Shown piece after piece: positions 34,177 to 46,200 of a stretch of DNA of 64,000 nucleotides. Source of the stretch: Euptelea pleiosperma. Its lineage: Eukaryota; Streptophyta; Magnoliopsida; Ranunculales; Eupteleaceae. Position numbers and translations under genes: made by a program. The stretch spans positions 32,010,674 to 32,074,673 of the forward strand of contig CM068546.1 of NCBI GenBank assembly GCA_035048495.1, read 5' to 3'. The first letter of the stretch is position 1; each line of letters opens with the position of its first letter. The notes under the pieces were generated by a model. It worked only from the letters and a program-made list of their open reading frames with translations. It made no database searches and had not been told where the DNA came from.

Positions 34177-37100
34177 ATGTCAACAGAGGGAGCTACTGCT
34201 AATTGTAGCAGTAGTGGTAGTCAAGCGTCTCGATCTCTATCTGTCCAAGAAAAATGCAGTGGATATAAGAGAAAATTCTGGGTTGATCCAAACAAGCTCC
34301 CTTCCTCACTCCAGACTGAATGCCAGGGTTACGAATTCTCCGTTGAGAAATCCCAAAACATCTCGAGTCACGGAACACATGGTGTTTCTGATTTGTGTAG
34401 TCTTAACCAAGATCATCCCCATGTTTTCAAACCAGACCTTAGATTGGCAGGTGCCTCGGGGTCTTCTAAGGTAGAGTTTGATGAAGAGTCGTTCCAAGTT
34501 GCCAATTGGAGTGATCTTACCGAAAGCCAGCTCGAAGAACTTCTTTTAAGCAATTTGGATACAATATTCAAGAGTGCGATTAAGAGGATTGCTGCAAATG
34601 GGTATAGTGAGGAGGTCGCCGCAAAGGCTATTTTGAGGATTGGCCTTTGTGATGGCTGTAGAGACTCTGTAACAAAAATTGTGGATAATACCTTAGTCTT
34701 TCTGCAAAATGGGCAAGTGATTGATGCATCAGAAGATCACTTTTTTGAGAATTTAGAGAAATTGGAGAAGTATATATTGGCAGAGATGGTTTGTGTGCTT
34801 AGGGAGGTTAAGCCATTCTTCAGCATTGGTGATGCAATGTGGTGTTTGCTGATATGTGACATGAATGTTTCCTATGCATGTGCCATGGATGAGGCCCCGG
34901 GAAGTAGTTCCTATGATTCTAGTGCTTCCCATCCCCAATTGAAATTGAAGGTTAACAATTCTGAAGCTGATCTTCCAAATATCAATAAACCAAATTCTTT
35001 ATTCCCTTGTCCTCATAGTTCTCAATCTAAAATGCCCACTGTGACGACGAGGATCTGAAATTTACCTATGCATACTGTGATGAAGATCCAAGCAGGGGCT
35101 TTGCGAAATGGGAAACTCGATGGCTTCAGTGGTTTGATCTTGGATAAAAATCTTAAGTCTGTCTCTGATTCTACTGGAGTAAATCAGAAAATTTCTTCCT
35201 TGCAGATAAGAAAGGAAGTGGGTGTCAGTGTCTCTCAAGCTGATGGAAATCATAATCTTCCGAATACTAACCCAAAAACTGTCAACACCCCACCTGCATT
35301 ACCTACAACCAATACCGAATTCTCTCTCCCATTACCTTCAGAAAGCCATGCCGCTTCAAATTGTATATTTGCTGGGATTCCATATGATCAGACATCGAGG
35401 AAGTGGATTCCAAATGACATGAAGGATGAGATGATTTTGAAGTTAGTACCGCGCATAAGGGAACTGCAGAATCAACTCCAAGAGTGGACAGAGTGGACAA
35501 ATCAGAAGGTGATGCAAGCAACTCGTAGGCTGAGCAAGGACAAGACTGAGCTTAAGACCTTGAGGCAAGAGAAAGAGGAGGAGGCATATCTCAAGAAAGA
35601 AAAGCAAACATTAAGAGAACACCATGAAGAAGCTATCTGAAATAGAGACTGCATTGTGTAAGGCTAGTTGCCAAGTCGAGTGGGCGATTTCTGTTGCTCG
35701 CAAGCTCGAAGTGGAAAATTTTGGTTTGAGGAAGGAGATGGAAGCTGCTAAGTTACGAGCTACAGAGTCGGCTGCAAGCTGCGAGGAGGCATTGAAAAGG
35801 GAAAAGAAGATGGTGAAGAAGTTGGAGTCGTGGGAGAGGCAGAAGAGCTTGTGTCGTGAGGACCTCATGGCCGAGAAGCACAAGTTGGCTCAGCTACAAC
35901 AAGAACTACAACAAGCTACAAATTCCCATGATCAACTCGAGGTACGTAACTCTGAAAAATAAATATGAGGTTGGGTATCAAAAAAAAAAGTGGGACCAAT
36001 CATCAGATGGTGGGCCTACCCAAGTTGTTTCCTAGGTTCATCAACCTGATTAGATGATTGCAACAATGAAATTTACCAAGGTTTAAAGGAGGCCGTTTTA
36101 ACGGAATAACGGACTGGGGCACTACCGTTACAATCCATTCTGTCAAAACCGTTAGAACGGATTGTAACGGCCAGGGGTAAAGTGGAAAAAAAGGGGAAAA
36201 GGGAGTTTAACGGAAAAATGGCACTGAAATTCAAATTTTCAAAATGAAAAAAAATGGAATTTAACGGACTCAACGGATGTTTTTTTCCACAAAATTTTCC
36301 AAAATTTAACGGCTGTTAAAACTAATTGAATGTGTCAATGGTCCATATAAGAAGTGAGTAAACCTTCTACAGCTGCCATAATCACGTCCTAAAAAGTACA
36401 AAAATCTAATGGTTAGAGATTACCACTCAAGCTGATTTTTAGCAAGGTTTAAAAGGGGCAGGTATAACGGATTGGGGCCATTACCGATTTTCCGTTATAA
36501 CGAATTGTAACACTCAGCGGCAAAAATGGAATATAATGAGAAAATAACGGAAATAAAGGCCATTTTTTTCACAAAAGTTTCCAGAACATATCAGTTGTTA
36601 TAACGGAAAAATAACCGACTGTTATAACGAAAATAACGGTCATTATTTTTTAAGTGTTTTAACGGTACATAGCGTAACGGGGGAGGTCCGAATCCGTTAT
36701 AACGGCCGTTTTTGTAGTAAAGAAGAAGCTCTCTCTGAAGTTAGATTTTTTTTTCTTCTTCACTCTAGATTTCATTAAAAAATTGGTCATTTTAGTGGTA
36801 TTGCTTACTGATTTCTTATTGAAATGGGGGGAAATTTTACAGGGTAGACGAAAACAAGAAGAGAAGACAAAGGACGAGCTAGTTATGCAAGCTAACTCCA
36901 TAAGAACAGAAAGAGAACAAATTGAGGTTTCAGCGAAATCAGAAGAGGAGATGATCAGACTAAAATCGGAGAATGATATGAAGAGATACAAAGATGATAT
37001 TCAGAATCTTGAGACCGAGATTGCCAAGTTGAGATTAAAGACTGACTCCTCGAAAATAGCGGCACTACGACAGTGGGGCGTTGATGGAAGCTATGCTAGC

Positions 37101-37310
37101 TGCTTGACAGATTGCCAAGACTCTGGGAAACGCGAGCGAGAGTGCGTGATGTGCTTGACCGAGGAGATGTCTGTGGTTTTCCTCCCGTGCGGCCATCAGG
37201 TTGTTTGCAAAAAATGCAACGAGCTCCATGAAAAGCAGGGGATGAAGGACTGCCCTTCTTGTAGAACCCCAATCCAGAGGCGGGTTTGTGTACGTTATCC
37301 TCGCCCTTAA
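34177..37310 (+). pseudogene. RF298: RF298/RF4-like RING-HC E3 ubiquitin ligase with a stop and a frameshift
   Basis: The start MSTEGATANCSSSG is followed by the family's conserved N-terminal block (ESQLEELLLSNLDTIFKSAI, NGYSEEVAAKAILRIGLCDG). A segment IFAGIPYDQTSRKWIPND follows, then long coiled coils and a C-terminal C3HC4 RING (CVMC...FLPCGHQVVCKKC...CPSC, 37143-37270). Exons are 34177-35941 and 36843-37310, joined in phase 0. Inside exon 1 an in-frame TGA at 35056-35058 interrupts the reading; TGA could come from CGA. A net frameshift near 35612-35624 moves the reading to MKKLSEIETALCKAS. Discounting these gives about 743 codons, close to family size. Either a young pseudogene or assembly errors. 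The RING itself looks intact. The intron contains AACGG-type repeats. Confidence 0.85.
36077..36714. mobile_element. two AACGG-rich MITE-like repeats in the RF298-like intron
   Basis: Copies begin AAGGTTTAAAGGAGGCCG (about 36077) and AAGGTTTAAAAGGGGCAG (about 36445). Both are filled with TTATAACGG/CCGTTATAA in both orientations. A matching right end, inverse of AAGGTTTGAAAGGGGCTG, occurs at about 37858-37876. Related sequence lies at 30035-30665. Element ends are not fully resolved. Confidence 0.55.
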
Positions 37311-38020
37311 CTTGCATAGTTGCATTTACTCTTTCCGAACTCATTTTATCGGCCGAGTGGGCCAGGTCTGGTCATTATTTTAGACCCGATAGATAAATGG
37401 GCCGGTCTTGGGCATCTTTTTATATTTTGAAAAGTATAAACCCATCTCAAATTTCTAAATTTTCTGGTGAAACTACGGGTCCATTTTATTGTAGTTTATA
37501 GAATAAATAAAATCAAACGGGCTCTAACTTAATTTACTGCTTCTGTTTGGTTTTTAGGATAAGAGGAAGATAACCATACCTCCTCGTTGGGGGGAGAAAA
37601 ATCACAAAAAAAAGGAGGGGAAGGGTTTTTTTATTTGGGTTTTGGGCCTAAGTTCATCTGGGTTCGGTCTAGTCTCAGTGTCTCAGGGGGTGAAACTCAG
37701 GCCCGGACTGAAAATTTTAGAGTCGGGCTCGGGTAGCCTGATACTTGGGTTTCGACCAAATTTTTGGCCAGGTTTCGAGTATCAGGCTGGATGTACCGTT
37801 ATGTACCGTTTTGGCGCCCTTTTTTCCGTTGTTGCCTGTGCGTTACAATCCGTTATAACAGCCCCTTTCAAACCTTGGCTTGAATGATGTTGCGTGTCTA
37901 GGGGTGTAAATGTTCGGCCCATGACTAGCTTTGGGCCTGAATTTGAATTGTATCAGATGGGGCCTCGTGGTTCGGCCTATTCAAATTCAACAAAAGCAAG
38001 CCTAGGCCATGCCCATTTAC

Positions 38021-38066
<46 letters not shown>

Positions 38067-38150
38067 CTATTCAAGGTGCACCTTACGTTCCTGGACCTCG
38101 ATCCAAAGATTTGAAAGCCGATCCTTTTTTCGACCTTGGCTTCTTAAAGG
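37311..38150. other. repeat-rich intergenic, includes duplicate copy 2 and (CT)n
   Basis: 37445-37592 repeats 28085-28345. 37640-37790 resembles 31960-32110. 37795-37876 is the right end of an AACGG repeat. 38026-38062 is a CT microsatellite. No gene seen. Confidence 0.55.
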
Positions 38151-38955
38151 TTGAACCTCGCTCCATCCACGTTGTTGACCACTCTCTTTCTCTTGATAGT
38201 TGACATAATTAAAAAAAAAAAAAAATCTTATTCTAATGTTACCCACTTGTTGCAGAATTTTGTGGCAGGAAAAAAAGGGTCATGTCCATGTGGTAGAGAA
38301 ATAATGGTTGTGCCGTGTAATGCTCGAATTCAACGGTTAAATATCAACCCATGAAAACGACTCTAATCCAACTTTTAGAAATCACTAATCAGGCTAATTT
38401 TTGGTCGATTCATGTTATTCCGCAGATATATAACCAGACAAAAATATGTGCAGTTGAGACCATTTGAATGTTGGATTCAAGAGATCCATGCAGTTGTTGC
38501 CTCATAGACTGTAAACTTCTTGAATTTGTCCGGTAATCCGTGGGATGATCTCCTCACCATATAGATCACCCCTACAAAAAAGCAGTCCATTCTGAAATTT
38601 CTAAACCTGTCAAATGTGGTTTTCAAGTATCACGTTAAAAATCGACGGTTCATAATTCTTCAACTTCTAAACCAGTCTATGAATATTAGAATGATTTGAA
38701 TTTTGGTGAGGATGATCTCCTCACCATAGAGATCATCCTCACCAAAAATCAGCCATTGATCCATCTTCTATGTGGGTACGCCAAAGTGGGGGTCAAAATG
38801 GGGGTCACTAGAGTCCAACCCATTATAAGGGCGCTCAACCCATTTTAAAAACAATCAGTAGGCACCCCATTGCTTAAAGGCACCCCAACATCCAAAATGT
38901 GAACAATACGCAAATTTACTAAGTAGGGTCAGGCCAAACATCCATACGATCATTG
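38151..38955. other. intergenic with foldback relics
   Basis: Two GATGATCTCCTCACCAT copies (38546 and 38706) bracket an imperfect palindrome. 38925-38955 is a half core (CAGGCCAAACATCCATACG) of the foldback family. No gene seen. Confidence 0.5.
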
Positions 38956-39093
38956 ATCTCTAAGAGTATGACACGTGGCTCATACATGGTCCACTGTCAA
39001 AGTTCTAGTGCCTATTTGGTTTTTATCTCTAAGAGTATGACACGTGGCTCATACCATGGTCCACCGTCAAAGTTCTAGTGCCTATTTGGTTTC
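38956..39093. repeat. 69-bp tandem duplication at the edge of a foldback relic
   Basis: ATCTCTAAGAGTATGACACG through GTGCCTATTTGG occurs at 38956 and again at 39025 with a few differences. Confidence 0.85.
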
Positions 39094-39151
39094 CGGAAAT
39101 ATCGATGGGTACAGGGTACACCGCAGCTGAGGCTTTTAATTTTTGGAAAAA

Positions 39152-39542
39152 GATGTAACAAGGTATGCCTGAAACTGTTTCATTTGCGGAAGCGGCATTT
39201 TTGGTAGTCGCCGCTGCCATCTGGGCCCACTGACCGCATGGATGTTTATCCCACCCCTTGGTGGATATACAGACCAAAACTCACCTTGATTGGTAATCTA
39301 TAACTATTAGATTTGAACACTTTTTAGCACTTTTTAAGGCGTTCTTATAGCTGTTGAATGCAACCATGTTTTGAGTACTAAAACCAACGGCTAAAAACCA
39401 TTAAACAAGCTGATTTTTTGTATGAATGTCTATTAAGGGGTGGGCTAAATATCCATGCGGTCAGTGGGCCCAGATGGCAGTGGTGACTACAAAAACTGCC
39501 GCTTCCGCAAATGAAAAGATCTCAGGTATACCTCGTTACATC
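39152..39542. mobile_element. foldback MITE, copy 4, with long outer arms
   Basis: Arms of about 130 bp: GATGTAACAAGGTATGCCTG, CATTTGCGGAAGCGGC and CATCTGGGCCCACTGACCGC on the left all have inverse partners on the right (ending CCTCGTTACATC). The centre matches copy 3. Confidence 0.82.
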
Positions 39543-40046
39543 ACGACCCTTAAATTTTTTTGAGCTGTGTAACTGTGTTGCTCAGGAGAACGTCCGTCTT
39601 AGGTCTAATTCATAGATGGTCCTCGAGATTCTCAACTCACAAAGCACGAGGACCATGCAAGGATTTTGATTCTAGGGAAGACGATCTCCAGAGGTGGAGA
39701 CCAACATTTTATTTTGATGGCGATTTAGAAATTTTGAGTAGGAAAGGGAGCTCATAGGGATAAGATAGGAGAAAGGAGGACTACAGGCTCTAGTGTCCAT
39801 GAGTGAGCCACGTGGCGTTGAAGCGTTGAACGCGAAGTATATTCTAGGATCGACAAATGGGCCCATTTATTATAACCGCTTTTTGGTTATAATTCTCCTA
39901 TCATACATCAGGATCATCCACCATAAGAACGCGATATACTCCCCGAAATACCCTTATATATGAGATCAATATCCTCAATCACCCTATTCTCTGTTGGCGA
40001 AACTACCCCTTCTGTTGATTGGGCTTTGAAAGGGTAGTGGCGGATA
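39543..40046. other. intergenic, no gene seen
   Basis: Short uncompelling readings only. 39560-39760 is open on the plus strand but resembles nothing. Confidence 0.4.
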
Positions 40047-40265
40047 GGGCCTGTTTGATTGCGCATAACAGTTTTTTGTGAAACAATTTTCTATGAAAAG
40101 CAAAGGTATATCTCTTGCTTGATTTGTTCTTATAAATAGCTCTTCTTTTGTCTCAATAAATAAAAATGGCTAGAATTCACGAAATAGACAGTAGAACAAC
40201 AAACCGGGAAACACACCTTTGTTTCTACCAAATAAAAAAATATATTTTTTGATCCAAACAAGCCC
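40047..40265. mobile_element. Harbinger-like MITE
   Basis: Left end GGGCCTGTTTGATTG and right end the inverse of GGGCTTGTTTGGATC. About 219 bp. The flanking ATA/TAA is compatible with a decayed 3-bp duplication. Confidence 0.6.
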
Positions 40266-41034
40266 TAAAGATTATAATTTGGTTTGACAAAATTACCCCT
40301 ATCCCGAAAACTCAACATGACCCAACCTCGTAATATAATGGTAAATTAGCATTTTGTGTCTAAAGCTCGTGTCCTAAGAAGAAATAAACCACGGTTGGAT
40401 AGCACTGAGCTGGCATTCACTTTTTGCCAAAGCAAACTACCGTTGGATTCTCGGAATCCACACCCGATCACGGGAGCATGTGCCTTGGAAAAAACATCTC
40501 TCAACTTTAAGGAAATACTTCCCCAACTAAAGAGAAGGGCTTTAATGTAAGAAGAGTATTCGTCTTTTCCTTTAAATACTCTCCTATTTCTCCCCATCCA
40601 TAACCCTCACATGACAGCAACGCCATCCTAGGTGATAAGGCGAACTTAGGCTAACCTCCCACAATGCTCCAATGATTTCTAGAATGACCCAAAAAAGGTC
40701 CACTTGTGCTAAAAAGTAAGTTCACACCTAATTAACAATATCATAATACCCTAAGAAATGATCTGTATTCTATCCATTAGACTTATACATAACATAATAT
40801 TTAACTACTATCCATCCACCTTCTAACAATTAAATTCTCAATGGTGGGTAATTTATTAAAGGAACCAACCCAAGAAAAGCATTTATCATGGGTGACCCAT
40901 GGAAAAATGCTCAAAACCAAACGTAGAAATTACCAGTTTAGTTTGTAGGTCCACTAAGGAATTAGTGGGGGGCCAAACATTCATGGATCATTGGGCTCAA
41001 AAGTATGCATGTGGCATTTTTGGGGGATGTGGTG
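40266..41034. other. intergenic, contains one half core of the foldback family
   Basis: 40940-41030 has TTTGTAGGTCCACTAAGGAA and GGCCAAACATTCATGGATCA, the right arm only. No gene seen. Confidence 0.45.
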
Positions 41035-41470
41035 TATCGAACTTTGCTCTCCGCGCATTGGAGAGGAGAAATTTTTGAAGTGGCGAAAATTTAGAAATAG
41101 GGATCATGCCCCAATGATATTGTGTCAAGTACACCTAAGTGTAGGGGCAATGATATTGTGCCGATTAACCCTGGTGTACCTGGAGCAATATCATTGGCCA
41201 CATGGTCCCTGCTTCTAAATTTTCGCCACTTCAAAAGTTTTCTTGCTGGGGAGCAAAGTCTTTCGCTCTCGCATATTTTCGGGAGAAATTTTTTGAAGTG
41301 ATGGGATTTTTTAAGCAGCGATCATGCGCCCAATGATCACGCGCAGCGTATACCTGGGTTTTGGATTTGGTTTTAGAAAAATCTTTTAAAAATTAACCAT
41401 GGGCTTATTGGGCGTGCAATCATATGGGTGCATGGTCGTTGCTTCAAAAAAATTCTCCATTTGCGGTAAC
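41035..41470. mobile_element. second foldback family (GAAGTGGCGAAAATTT), two adjacent copies
   Basis: 41035-41265 folds over about 90 bp per arm: TTTTTGAAGTGGCGAAAATT on the left pairs with its inverse at 41214-41235, and CCAATGATATTG is paired toward the centre. 41283-41470 is a more decayed relative (GAAGTGATGGGATTTTTTAA, GATCATGCGCCC). A third lies at 44337-44515 in PPDK intron 1. Confidence 0.65.
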
Positions 41471-41645
41471 ATTTTAGCTGATTTGAGCACAGGCCACGTA
41501 GGAGCGTTACAGCAATTTAATTGCACCATTAGGGGTATTTTCGGTAATTTACATACTCCAGTTATCCTCCACTGTAATAAATAGTCAAAACAGTAGTTGG
41601 TTATTCCGGGGTGTTAGTGTAATTTCGTTCAAACCACATGGAAGC

Positions 41646-41765
41646 TTTAAATACTTCCATGACTGAAGCACCGCCATTTTCAGTTTTTCCAAAAGCTCGA
41701 GATAAGATATATAGACGTTCTGTTGGATCTCTGAACTTTCACCTACTGAACTCTCTAAAGTAAAG
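41646..41765 (+). promoter_or_regulatory. candidate PPDK core promoter and non-coding first exon
   Basis: TTTAAATA at 41646-41653 is a TATA-like box. A potential 5'UTR exon follows, ending at a splice donor near 41760-41766 (AAAGTAAAGGTCAGT). The matching acceptor is TAG at 43244-43246, six bases before the PPDK ATG. Inferred from spacing only. Confidence 0.35.
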
Positions 41766-42439
41766 GTCAGTTAACTGGATTTTCTTGTTTAACGATCTCT
41801 TCCTATCTTTTATTTCTCGATTTTTCATTGAAATTGAAGAACTCGGTACATAACGATCCCATTTTTTTTTAAGAACTCGCTGATTGTGAGATCACGAATA
41901 GAGTTTCTGTATTTCTGCTCTTTTTAAATCGGAAACGAATATCGGATCTGCAGAGAGTTCTTTAATATCAGATATCTTTGATCAAAATCGATCGAAATTA
42001 GATTAGTTTCTAACTTTCTATATAACTGGAGCTTGAAGAGATCGATCAAACTTCACATTTTAATTTTATATTAATTTGATATTTTTTCATTGTAATGATG
42101 TTTGAACTTGGACACAGTAATCAAGAGAGAAGATCAAATGATCTTCGATGAAAATCAATCGAAATTATATTAGTTTCTGTATTACTTTGAGGATGAAAAG
42201 ATCAATATTAAAGTTTTTAATCTTTTTTAAGTCTTCTCGTTGAATTATTTTCTCTCTCTCTCTTTTGTTATTTCTTTTTATTTATTATCTAAATTTATTA
42301 TGGAGCTTCACAGGTACAGTCAATCATTCATACAGACCGAAATTGTTTTTCGCTGCAGTTCCCTCTCTTTGCGTTTCTCTTGATAACGCACCACGTGGCA
42401 CACGTATTCGGGCCAATTGTGAACTGCTAGCTCCATGAA

Positions 42440-42785
42440 TGATTGATACACGAGTAGAACTTTGCTGACCGTATGGATGTTTGGCCAATCCCTAGGTGGA
42501 CCTACAAACCAAATATCAGCATGATTAGTGATTTCAAACCTTTGGATCTTTGTACCCCAAATAATGGTCAATAATGCTCAAATTTCACGGTTAAAAATCA
42601 ACTAATGACAATCCAACGCTTAGAAATCACTAATCAGGCTAATTGTTTGTCTTATGTCCAAGTAGGGTTGTGCCAAACATCCATACGGTCAGAAATCTCT
42701 GAGAATATGGACGTGGCTCATATTGTGGGCGGTCAGCAGCTTTGTTGACTTGTTTTGGTTTGCAAAGTTCTACTCATTGATACAC
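42440..42785. mobile_element. foldback MITE, copy 5, in the probable PPDK 5'UTR intron
   Basis: The core GACCGTATGGATGTTTGGCC...GGTGGACCTACAAACC and its inverse (42640-42690) are flanked by outer arms ACGAGTAGAACTTTG and the inverse of ATGAGTAGAACTTTG. Confidence 0.8.
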
Positions 42786-42811
42786 CCCTCGGGGGCTGGG
42801 TCGATCTAGTA

Positions 42812-43165
42812 TGCAACCATTTACTTACTTTTAAGTATGCAAACATTATATCCATCATTGAATGCTCATTGAAAAACGTGTTTTTAATTTATAAAATATT
42901 TTTTTTGAAAACATTGAAATAACACATTTTTCAAGGGACATCCAACCGTACTGACAATGTTTACATACTTTAAGTTTGTAAATGGCTATATACTAAACTT
43001 ATCCTGGGGGGCTTACCACCAAATCTAGTCTGCAACCATTTGCAGACTTAAAAGTATGCAAACATCCTCAGTACGGTTGGATGTCCCTTGAAAAATGGGT
43101 TAATTTAATGTTTTTAAAAAATATATTTTATAAATTAAAGACACGTTTTTCAATGTAACTGTGTA
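42812..43165. repeat. large inverted repeat about 90 bp upstream of the PPDK ATG
   Basis: AAAACGTGTTTTTAATTTAT, ACATTTTTCAAGGGACATCC and GTTTACATACTTTAAG in 42878-42985 are mirrored by GGATGTCCCTTGAAAAATGG and AAATTAAAGACACGTTTTTC in 43043-43158. Arms are about 120 bp, spacer about 60 bp. Probably another MITE; lies in the inferred 5'UTR intron. Confidence 0.7.
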
Positions 43166-43252
43166 TTTAGTTTTTCTTCTCAAGTGCTACTTAATTATGC
43201 TAATTAACAAAAGCTGAATTTCTTTTTTTCGAACCTTTGAAAATAGAAACCG

Positions 43253-46200
43253 ATGTCTTCGGTGATGAAAAGTATACATGTACGGTCTACGCCCGACGTA
43301 TACGTACAGAGGCTGTTGAAGGACAAATACGTAGATCAGATTGGGCTAGTTCGAGTAAGCCGCCTATCTGTTCGCTTTCAACGGTTCAGGATCGGCCGAG
43401 TTCGTGACGTTCAGGAAGGAAACATTCGAAATGGGTTCCTGGATTCGAAATCAGAGAGATTAGCGCTGCCGACACATGGGAGCCGGAGATCATCTCGATC
43501 AGGAGCCTTACTTACCCCCGAGAGCCCCCAGACTTCACAGAAATCAACGGCGAAAAAGGTACACGCGATCTAATGTCTTCTTTATCAGTCGATTCAGTCT
43601 TAGTGGTTTGATCCAATATAACGTGGATCAGTCGCGGTCCATTTCAGGCTCTTATCAGTGTGGGTCCCAACTCCAGATAGGAACCTCGATCCGAACCTGA
43701 AATGGATGACGGAGGCCTACGTCCGCTCCTGTCGCATACCGATTTTAAGAGTAGGCCCACTGATTGAATAATGGTGGGACTTGGTAGCATCATATTGATA
43801 TTGTATTGGAGTCCATCAAGAGAAAGCCAATCATTCCCTGTGAGTGGGCCCAAAAGATTGTGCCACATGGCGCACTGTCTGGGTAATTGATGGAAACGGG
43901 GATCGGATAGCACTTTTAATACAACGTGATTGGTTCAGTTATAATCCCAGCTGTTGCATATAATTGTCCATTGGAGAAGAGCAATTTGTTCACCACCAAA
44001 ATGCCATGTGGCACACAGTTTTGCACCGAGCGACCATGAATGTTTGGTTCACTGGAAACTTAAACCCATGACCTCCCGGGCAATAAAGCTCTGATATCAT
44101 ATTAAACAACCATTTACCCTATAAAGCCCATTCCCTCTCTTATTGATTTATTGATTTGCAACAGGTCCAAGAGTGGGTTCCAAGCTTATGATGAAAAATG
44201 CAAAAATTACGCGAGTCCATCAGGTATACCGAGTTTGGTATACAATAGACTAACCAAACTCCCCAAATATGCTACGTGTCACTCTTTTTGATGTATTTTT
44301 GGTACATAAAAAATAACTTGATTGGTGATTCATAAGTGAGAATAATTTTGAAGTGGCAGAATTTTTTTTATCAGCGATCATGTGCCAATGACCGCACACC
44401 ACATATACCCATTGTTGCTTTTTGAAGTCTTTTTAAAATCAAAGCCTAAACATGGGTATATGTGGCGCATCATTGGCGCATGATCGCCATTTCAAAAATC
44501 CCTTCGCTTCAAAAAAGAAAAAATTCATGTGGATTTGAGGTTTTTTCACCATGGGCTTGAATTCATAAAGCCCATTATAATAAAATGCTCACATCCAATG
44601 GCTATAAATCACCAATCAGGCTGATTTTTTGGTGTGCAGGTCCACCAAGGGGTGGGCCAGACATTCATCTAGTCAGTAGGCTCAAAGAGTGTGCCATGTA
44701 TCATTTTTGGAGACTTGTTTTTTTCAAATTACCTATACGAGACTTGTTTTTTTTCAAATTACCTATACAAGAGTTAGAGAGGACAAAATTGATCACAGAA
44801 AAAAAAGACCCGAGTAAAAGTGAACTAACAAAAATTATAAACAATTTGTCATTCTTATACACAGCGAGTTTTCACCTTCGGCAAAGGAAGAAGCGAAGGA
44901 AACAAGAGCATGAAGTCGTTGGTGAGCTCTCTCTCTTTCACTCTTAAGAACGAATTTTATAATCTTACAGATTCTCAACGGGCACATGTTATTGTAGTTG
45001 GGTGGGAAAGGAGCAAACCTTGCAGAGATGGCGAGCATTGGGTTATCGGTACCACCTGGGCTGACCATATCAACTGAGGCATGTCAAGAGTACCAGAAGG
45101 ATGGGAAAAAGCTATCCGAAGGTCTGTGGGAGGAGATACTGTATGGCTTGGACAACGTTGAGAAGGACATCAGTGCTTTCCTTGGCGACCCTTCTAAACC
45201 TCTCCTTCTCTCTGTCCGTTCCGGGGCTGCGGTAAGCGTTTCTTCACGTAGAATCCTTTAAATTGTGAGTTACTGCTGACTTTCATAAGGTCTTGGACAT
45301 GTAAAATCCTCCAACCAACACCCCATAAATGTGCCAGCAGTACTCGATCCCATCCTCTATAGTGGTGAAGGTTTAATAACTTTAATCTGTCAATGGGCGA
45401 GGCTGAATTGTGTTATCAGGTTTTCAAAGCTGGCTTGTCACTATAAATAATTAGAGCTTGTTGACAAGCCAGGGTCCCCTTTTTTAGGGGTATTTAATGA
45501 GTAACACCTCCCAAAATTTGAAAATAATTAGTAATACCTCCTTATACTTTCAAACTTTAGGATTACTCCCTTGACTTTAACCATCGATCATTTGACTAAC
45601 GTGTAAAACGAGACATGCATCATGTACTTATTAATGAACTATGAAAGAACCATAATATTACAAGTACAAGTAAAAGTTGCCTGACCACGCTTAGAGGATG
45701 ATGTCCGTGTGAATGTTTAGAGGATATAGGTGGACCTACAAACAAAATAATCAGCCTGATTAGTGATTTCAAACCTTTTGATCTTGTAACTAAATAATGC
45801 TCAAATTCCCATGGTTAAAATCAACCCATGAAAATGACTCCAATCCAATGCTTAGAACTCACTAATCAGGTTGACCTTTGGTTTGTAGCCCATCTAGGGA
45901 TGGGCAAACATCTAAACGGTCAGTGTCCTCTAAAAAGTGCCATGTGGCTCATGTTGTGGGCGATGGTCCCTGACTGGCGGTCAGGCAAGTTTTACTCTTA
46001 CAAGTACAATACTAACGATGTGTGATTAAAATCCATTTTAACAAGTCAACCACCATTAAGCTAGGTGAAGGGGGTAACTGCCCTACAGTGACAGGCTCCC
46101 GTTACAGGATGCAATATGAGCCACGTGGCACACTCATAGAGGACTCTGACCGTATGGATGTTTGTCCAATCCCTAGGTGGACCTACAAACCAAAAATCAG

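Noticed and set aside
38009..38203. Ser-Leu repeat readings
   Set aside because: They are translations of the CT microsatellite at 38026-38062.
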